DNA of 64,000 bases, taken from NCBI GenBank assembly GCA_016124945.1, contig WGMT01000051.1, positions 1 to 64,000 on the forward strand, written 5' to 3'. Numbering within the stretch: the first letter of the stretch is position 1; every line of letters begins with the position of its first letter. Shown in pieces: positions 59,671 to 64,000 of this stretch. A program made the translations under genes and the position numbers. The notes beneath the pieces are model-generated. The model made no database searches and was not told the origin of the DNA. It saw only the letters and a program-made list of their open reading frames with translations. Source of the DNA: a bacterium (GTDB taxonomy: Bacteria > Chloroflexota > Anaerolineae > Caldilineales > Caldilineaceae).

Positions 59671-59743
59671 ACCCGCCAGGTTGCAGAAAACCTGGCGGGT
59701 GCATGGGTGTGAACCTGCTGGGTTTTCTGTAACCCGGCAGGTT
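59671..59743. repeat. Two adjacent hairpins of the CCAGGTT family
   Basis: ACCCGCCAGGTT/AACCTGGCGGGT (59671-59682 with 59689-59700, perfect) and AACCTGCTGGGTT/AACCCGGCAGGTT (59712-59724 with 59731-59743, one mismatch). They lie between the 5' end of the toroid gene and the 3' end of the DDN-like gene. Confidence 0.9.
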
Positions 59744-59765
59744 TGCCGCCTAAACCAGCACCCCC

Positions 59766-60347
59766 TCACTTCTTTCTGCGCATAGCCAATAGGAGTAACA
59801 CAAACGTAGCCAGGGGCCAGATCCAGGCGAGGTCACCGGGGCCGTCGGGGCCGGTGCGGGCGGCGGTGCGGCGGATGTGGATGACTTTGTAGTCGCAGGT
59901 AATCGCATCGAGGTCGGCGTCGTTCGTTTTGATGGGGTCAACGCCAAGTCCTTGGGCGACGGCGCCGCTGCTCATGAGGAGTTGGCGTAGAAGGGGGAGG
60001 CGCTGTTCGCTGTTTTCGATTTCCTCGGCGACGCCCTGCCACCAGCCTTCGGGCAGCCAGACTTCGACGTTGGGCGTGGCGCGAATATTGCGGTACCAGT
60101 CGGAGATGCCACCAAAGCCGGAGGTGCAGTAGAGTTCACCGTCCACAATCGCGTAGTTGACAGGTGTCTGGCGATGCCGGCCGCTCTTACGGCCGGTGTG
60201 GACGAGCACCATGATGCGGCCACCGACGCTGGGCCAGCCGTTCACCCAGGATCCCAGGCCCAACCGCCACATGAGCAACATAAACTTGTTGAAATACTTG
60301 AATACTTGACGCAAAGACTGTTCGATTTCGGGCGTTGTGGATGGCAT
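59766..60347 (-). CDS. DDN-like (F420-dependent nitroreductase family) protein with C-terminal membrane anchor
   Basis: 193 residues. The core matches the deazaflavin-dependent nitroreductase/DUF385 split-barrel family: VLVHTGRKSGRHRQTPVNYAIVDGELYCTSGFGGISDWYRNIRATPNVEVWLPEGWW. Members bind F420 or FMN and reduce small substrates. A hydrophobic C-terminal segment (LAWIWPLATFVLLLLAMRRKK) would anchor it in the membrane, an unusual addition. AGGAGGT stands before the chosen ATG. Confidence 0.85.
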   Translation of the reverse strand: MPSTTPEIEQSLRQVFKYFNKFMLLMWRLGLGSWVNGWPSVGGRIMVLVHTGRKSGRHRQTPVNYAIVDGELYCTSGFGGISDWYRNIRATPNVEVWLPEGWWQGVAEEIENSEQRLPLLRQLLMSSGAVAQGLGVDPIKTNDADLDAITCDYKVIHIRRTAARTGPDGPGDLAWIWPLATFVLLLLAMRRKK

Positions 60348-60664
60348 GCGAAGAACCTCCTGTGATTTTGTAGTCCGCAGACAAGGCGATCTCCAATGTC
60401 CCACCAACAGTCCCTCCCCCGTCGCGGGGGAGGTTAGGAGGGGGTTCTCAGATCCTACACCCGCGGCAGCCGCCAATCATCAGCCAATCGTCCAGTCCGC
60501 CTGTACAGGCTGGACGCGCCGACGTACCCGCAACCCCGAAGCAAACTGTGCCCAACCATCATGCTTGATTCCTCCAAATCGGGAACATTCCCTACCCCGC
60601 ATTCGTCCCAGAGAAGCCGCGGCTCTGTTTTCTCTCCCGTTTTACCCCAAAAAGGAGCGACCCA
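60348..60664. other. Intergenic region with a GC-rich hairpin
   Basis: 317 bases between divergent genes. CCTCCCCCG/CGGGGGAGG at 60413-60433 forms a tight hairpin; a related CCTCC...GGAGG word lies at about 48928-48976 after the M24 gene. No promoter is recognised. Confidence 0.5.
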
Positions 60665-63052
60665 ATGTTTCCGCCAGCCTATGCACGCCGCCGACTGTCT
60701 TTTGTACTGTTCGGTCTGCTTTTGCTTGTGTTGACGCCGCTGAGCATCCTTGCCCAAGGAATCCCCAACCCGCCTCTTCCGGTTGAGCCGCCTATGTTCC
60801 AGATCCGCGATACCGTGGACGTACAACTGCACAGCGTCGAGGCGACCATTGAAGGCAACGTGGCCGCTGTGCACGTGACGCAGCGCTTCTTCAACCCAAC
60901 CCGCCAACAACTAGAAGGCACCTTTGTCTTCCCCCTGCCCGCGGACGCCGCCATCGGCGATTTTCAGATGACGGTGGACGGTCAGGTGTTGGAAGGCAAG
61001 CTTTACCGCGCCGAGGAAGCGCGTTCGATCTATGAAGAGATCGTCCGTTCGCTGCGTGATCCGGCGCTGTTAGAGTATCTGGGCCAGGGACTCTTCCAAG
61101 CCAGCGTCTTTCCGATCCCTGCCGGGGCGACGCGTACAGTGGAACTGACCTACCGGCAAGTGCTTTCGCTCGACGACGGTCTCTATCGTTTCACCGTCCC
61201 CCTGGGCAGTGGAGCCAACCATGCCGCACCCCAGACGATGGCGTTGGGCGTGGAATTGCGCGATCAGCCTGGTTTGCGCACCGTCTATAGCCCTAGCCAC
61301 AACGTTTCGGTGCAGCGTAACGGCGACGACCGTGCTATCGTCGGTTTCGAGAGCAACGATCCGGCGGAGATGCGCGATTTTGTCCTTTATTTTGGCACCG
61401 ACGAGAGCGCCATCGGCCTCGATCTGCTCTCGTATCAACCCACCGGCGAGGACGGTTTCTTCCTGCTCCTGGCCGCGCCCAGTGTGGATGTGCGCGAACA
61501 AGAGGTGATTGCCCGTGATCTGGTGCTGGTGCTCGACGTGTCGGGTTCGATGCAAGGGGAAAAGATGGAGCAGGCCCGCCGCGCTGCAAAGTACGTGGTG
61601 GAAAACCTCAATCCCGAAGACCGTTTCAACCTCATCGCTTTTTCCACCGGCACCGACGCCTGGTCCGGGTCGCTACAACCGGCGGACGCTGCCGGCCGTG
61701 AAGAGGCCCTGGCCTGGATCGATGATCTACGCGCCAACGGCTCCACCGACATCAACCGTGCCCTGCTCGAAGCGTTGGGGCAGCCAGAGTCTTCTTCGTA
61801 TAGCGAAGGTGAGGCGGATCGCCGTCCTGCCTACATTTTGTTCTTGACCGACGGCTTACCCACGCAGGGTGAGCAGGTCCCCGCGCGGATTGTGGCCAAC
61901 GCGCAGGATAACGCCCCATCTGATCGCACGTTGCGTCTCTTTACCTTCGGCGTCGGCTACGATGTCAACACCGATCTGCTAGACGAAGTGAGCCGCGTCC
62001 TCGGTGGGCGTAGCAGCTACGTCCGCCCCGAAGAGGCCATCGACGAAGCTGTGGGCGATTTTTATGCGTCGATCAGTACGCCTGTCCTCTCCAATGTCTC
62101 TATCGACGTGGACGGCGCGCAGATCAACGATACCTATCCCTTCCCGCTGCCCGATCTCTTTGCCGGGGATCAGCTTGTGTGGGCAGGACGCTACCGCGGC
62201 GGCGGCCCCGTCAAGGTGACGTTGCGCGGCGAGGTTAACGGTGAGGAACGTACCTTTGTCTACGATGATCTTGTGTTGGCGGAACGGGGCGGCGAATCGT
62301 CTGTGGCGCGGCTCTGGGCGACGCGCAAGATCGGGGCGCTGCTCAGCGAAGCGCGTCGTTCGGGGGCGAATCAGGAGATCATCGACGCAATCGTCGATTT
62401 GAGCTTGACCTACGGCATAGTCACGCCGTACACGAGTTATCTGGTCCTCGAGCCGGGGGTACAGACGACGACCAGTTCGGCCACTGCGTCGACGGAGGCG
62501 CGCAATACGATGCAAGATGCGCCCGCTGCAGGGCCTGTTTCGATGGCGGCGGCTGCCGAAGCGGGTGTGGCGGCCGCAGTGGAGGAATCCGCCGCGGCCG
62601 AGGCGTCGGGCAGTGTGGCTGTGGCGCAAAGCCAGCAACGTAGCATGCTCGAAACCGCCGAAACTGCGTCGACAGCTCAGGGTGTGCGTTTCGTAGCGGG
62701 TAAGAGTTTCGTACAACAGGGATGGACCACGACTGCCCAGGGCGAAACGGTTCCCTTCTGGGTGGACACGCGCTACGACGAGAACTTGCCGGAGCGGACG
62801 TTGGTCTTCGGCAGCGACGCCTACTTCACCGCCGCAGCCGATCCCGAGATGGCGCAGTGGTTGAGCCTCTCACCCGAGATGACCCTGGTGATCAACGGCG
62901 AAGCCGTCCGCGTGACGACACACAACGGCGAATCACCGATGTCGACGTCACCTCTGGCAACGCCGGAACCGTCCTCACGGCAGCCGGACGCACCCAGCGA
63001 AGGCGGATTTTGGTCGCGTATGGGGGAATTTTGGCGAGGACTGTGGAGATAG
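60665..63052 (+). CDS. Exported VIT and VWA domain protein
   Basis: 795 residues. A signal peptide (1-~31, ending LAQG) is followed by a VIT domain (DTVDVQLHSVEATIEGNVAAVHVTQRFFNPTRQQLEGTFVFPLPADAAIGDFQMTVDG, about 42-150). The VWA domain (about 275-450) has an intact MIDAS: DVSGSMQ, the Thr of NGSTDINRAL and LFLTDGLPT. A long linker rich in Ala/Ser and a C-terminal segment follow. The order is that of inter-alpha-trypsin inhibitor heavy-chain-like proteins, often in envelope adhesion or protein-protein contacts. AAAAGGAG precedes the ATG. Its stop lies next to a palindrome arm. Confidence 0.9.
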   Translation: MFPPAYARRRLSFVLFGLLLLVLTPLSILAQGIPNPPLPVEPPMFQIRDTVDVQLHSVEATIEGNVAAVHVTQRFFNPTRQQLEGTFVFPLPADAAIGDFQMTVDGQVLEGKLYRAEEARSIYEEIVRSLRDPALLEYLGQGLFQASVFPIPAGATRTVELTYRQVLSLDDGLYRFTVPLGSGANHAAPQTMALGVELRDQPGLRTVYSPSHNVSVQRNGDDRAIVGFESNDPAEMRDFVLYFGTDESAIGLDLLSYQPTGEDGFFLLLAAPSVDVREQEVIARDLVLVLDVSGSMQGEKMEQARRAAKYVVENLNPEDRFNLIAFSTGTDAWSGSLQPADAAGREEALAWIDDLRANGSTDINRALLEALGQPESSSYSEGEADRRPAYILFLTDGLPTQGEQVPARIVANAQDNAPSDRTLRLFTFGVGYDVNTDLLDEVSRVLGGRSSYVRPEEAIDEAVGDFYASISTPVLSNVSIDVDGAQINDTYPFPLPDLFAGDQLVWAGRYRGGGPVKVTLRGEVNGEERTFVYDDLVLAERGGESSVARLWATRKIGALLSEARRSGANQEIIDAIVDLSLTYGIVTPYTSYLVLEPGVQTTTSSATASTEARNTMQDAPAAGPVSMAAAAEAGVAAAVEESAAAEASGSVAVAQSQQRSMLETAETASTAQGVRFVAGKSFVQQGWTTTAQGETVPFWVDTRYDENLPERTLVFGSDAYFTAAADPEMAQWLSLSPEMTLVINGEAVRVTTHNGESPMSTSPLATPEPSSRQPDAPSEGGFWSRMGEFWRGLWR

Positions 63053-63054
63053 TA

Positions 63055-63153
63055 CGTAATGCGTAATACGTGATGCGTAATGGGTAAACGGAGTTGTGTG
63101 CCAAATGGGCGATAACGGCGTTTGCCAATTACGCATCACGTATCACGCATTAC
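63055..63153. repeat. Palindrome with GCGTAAT words between convergent genes
   Basis: The arms 63055-63083 and 63125-63153 pair over 29 bases with two mismatches. Same word family as 37583-37772. The right arm encodes the C-terminus of the exonuclease gene. Confidence 0.9.
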
Positions 63154-63718
63154 TCTCTCCCGCCACATGCAGCAACACCGCCCGCGCCAACCGCGCGTCG
63201 TCTGCGGCGCGATGACTGTTGGGGAGGTTGAGACGACATTGGCGGCCTGCTTTTTCCAGGCTCTGCCAGCGGAAGCCGCCGTAGCCCCGTTCGCCGTAGT
63301 AGCGGGCATAGAGTTGCATGATACAGAATGAGGTGAGCGCTTCACGGGTCCATACGAGTTGGGCGAAGCGGTGGGATTGGGCCAACATGCGCAGATCAAA
63401 GTCGGCGTTGAAGATACCGACGGTCCGTCCTTGCAGGAACGGCTCAATCTGCGGCCACAGATCGCCCCAGGTCGGCGCGCCGGCCACTGCCGCGTTTGAG
63501 ATGCCGTGGATTTGGGCCGCACCTGCCGGTATCGGGTAACGGGGTTTGACCAAACTCTCAAAAAGTGGGGCGCCATCGTGATCAAGGACGGCGATTTCCA
63601 CGATCTCCGCACGGTCATCAAGCCCGGTGGTTTCTGTGTCCAGGTAAATTGGCTTCTGATTAAACCATCGCCGCGCCTCTTCAATGGCGCTTTGGCGCGC
63701 TGCACTCTGCGAAAGCAT
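63143..63718 (-). CDS. DnaQ-type DEDDh 3'-5' exonuclease
   Basis: 191 residues. Exo I is IYLDTETTGL (Asp, Glu), Exo II is GIFNADFDLRML (Asp) and Exo III is SHRAADDARL (His and Asp, DEDDh type). A stand-alone exonuclease of the polymerase III epsilon/RNase T type, acting on single-stranded DNA or RNA ends. The start is uncertain: ATG at 63718 was used; a TTG at 63730 would add four residues. Confidence 0.9.
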   Translation of the reverse strand: MLSQSAARQSAIEEARRWFNQKPIYLDTETTGLDDRAEIVEIAVLDHDGAPLFESLVKPRYPIPAGAAQIHGISNAAVAGAPTWGDLWPQIEPFLQGRTVGIFNADFDLRMLAQSHRFAQLVWTREALTSFCIMQLYARYYGERGYGGFRWQSLEKAGRQCRLNLPNSHRAADDARLARAVLLHVAGESNA

Positions 63719-63739
63719 GGGATTATCCAATCTCAGTAC

Positions 63740-63840
63740 TTCACGATTCTCTGCGAAATTGCGGAGAGAGCATCCTCAGATGCGGCTTGTTCAGGTCTAT
63801 CCGGCATCTGAGGATGCCTACTCCGCGTCAAAATCGTGAA
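63740..63840. repeat. GGAGAGAGCATCC-family palindrome near the right edge
   Basis: The inner arms 63761-63783 and 63804-63826 pair with few mismatches. The outer TTCACGATT (63740) and AATCGTGAA (63832) pair and recall the palindrome at 29836-29934. Confidence 0.9.
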
Positions 63841-63967
63841 TTACAGAATCTAGAACGAGTGGCAATAGAGTTGTCTTCATTTTACTCCGCACGAAACGGT
63901 TAGACAACTTGGCCCTGAATGCCAGTTTCACCAAGCCGCTTCTGCTGGTCCATGCTATACTGTAGAC

Positions 63968-64000
63968 ATGGAAAACACACCTATCGCCGCCGTAATCGCC
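63968..64000 (+). CDS. Start of a gene cut by the window edge
   Basis: ATG followed by ten open codons (MENTPIAAVIA) to the window end. TATACT at 63956-63961 lies only 6 bases before the ATG and no ribosome site is present, so the message may be leaderless. Too short to identify. Confidence 0.35.
   Translation, partial: MENTPIAAVIA

Noticed and set aside
1..64000. tRNA or rRNA genes
   Set aside because: No T-loop-like GTTCGA context with a matching acceptor stem, and no rRNA signature, was found anywhere in the window.

Overview
The window is a 64 kb stretch of bacterial chromosome, moderately GC-rich and densely coded on both strands. It most resembles Chloroflexota (Anaerolineae/Caldilineae-like). 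This is an inference from protein style: lipoproteins with a lipobox followed by an Ala/Pro-rich linker, a secreted beta-helix protein ending in a YLP-type tail, an F420/DDN-type oxidoreductase and many ABC importers. No rRNA, tRNA, integrase or CRISPR array was seen.

Layout. 1-8.2 kb (minus strand): a phosphonate operon, phnC-phnE-phnD-phnG-phnH-phnI-phnJ-phnK, followed by a metallophosphoesterase. phnL and phnM are not in the window, and PhnJ has lost three of the four cysteines needed for radical C-P bond cleavage. 8.4-11.6 kb: a SAM methyltransferase and a divergent secreted CSLREA/beta-helix protein. 11.8-16.1 kb: a sugar-acid-type cluster (TIM-barrel isomerase, HAD phosphatase, alpha/alpha-toroid protein, enolase-superfamily enzyme). 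16.3-25.6 kb: a GH13 trehalose-synthase-like enzyme, a polytopic membrane protein, a LysM/GerMN protein, a flavin-dependent halogenase-like enzyme, a TetR regulator with its membrane-protein partner, and a toroid protein. 25.9-29.8 kb: a clan GH-A glycosidase and an S41 peptidase. 30.2-41.8 kb: a polyamine locus, potABCD plus amine oxidase, N-carbamoylputrescine amidase, two class III aminotransferases and agmatine deiminase. Together these could import polyamines and take agmatine through putrescine towards GABA and succinate semialdehyde. 42-46 kb: a C45 acyltransferase/peptidase, two paralogous GNAT acetyltransferases and a Gfo/Idh/MocA oxidoreductase. 46.2-53 kb: an RRM RNA-binding protein with an elaborate leader, an M24 peptidase behind a structured leader RNA, and a peptide ABC importer without ATPases. 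53.4-64 kb: assorted enzymes (GDPD, SGNH hydrolase, ferredoxin-reductase-like flavoprotein, toroid protein, DDN protein, VIT-VWA protein, DnaQ-type exonuclease) and the first codons of a further gene.

The most unusual property of the DNA is the intergenic punctuation. More than twenty gaps, including gaps inside operons, hold long inverted repeats. Many have arms that are themselves short tandem words of about 7-9 bases. Some are perfect for 32-35 bp, and some overlap stop codons so that they encode the last residues of proteins. One family has compensating stem changes between copies, and one copy has terminal inverted repeats and a target-site duplication.

Strongest leads: the cysteine-poor PhnJ in an otherwise conserved core operon, the palindrome families, and two consensus promoters followed by structured leaders with intrinsic terminators (upstream of the RRM protein and of the M24 peptidase).
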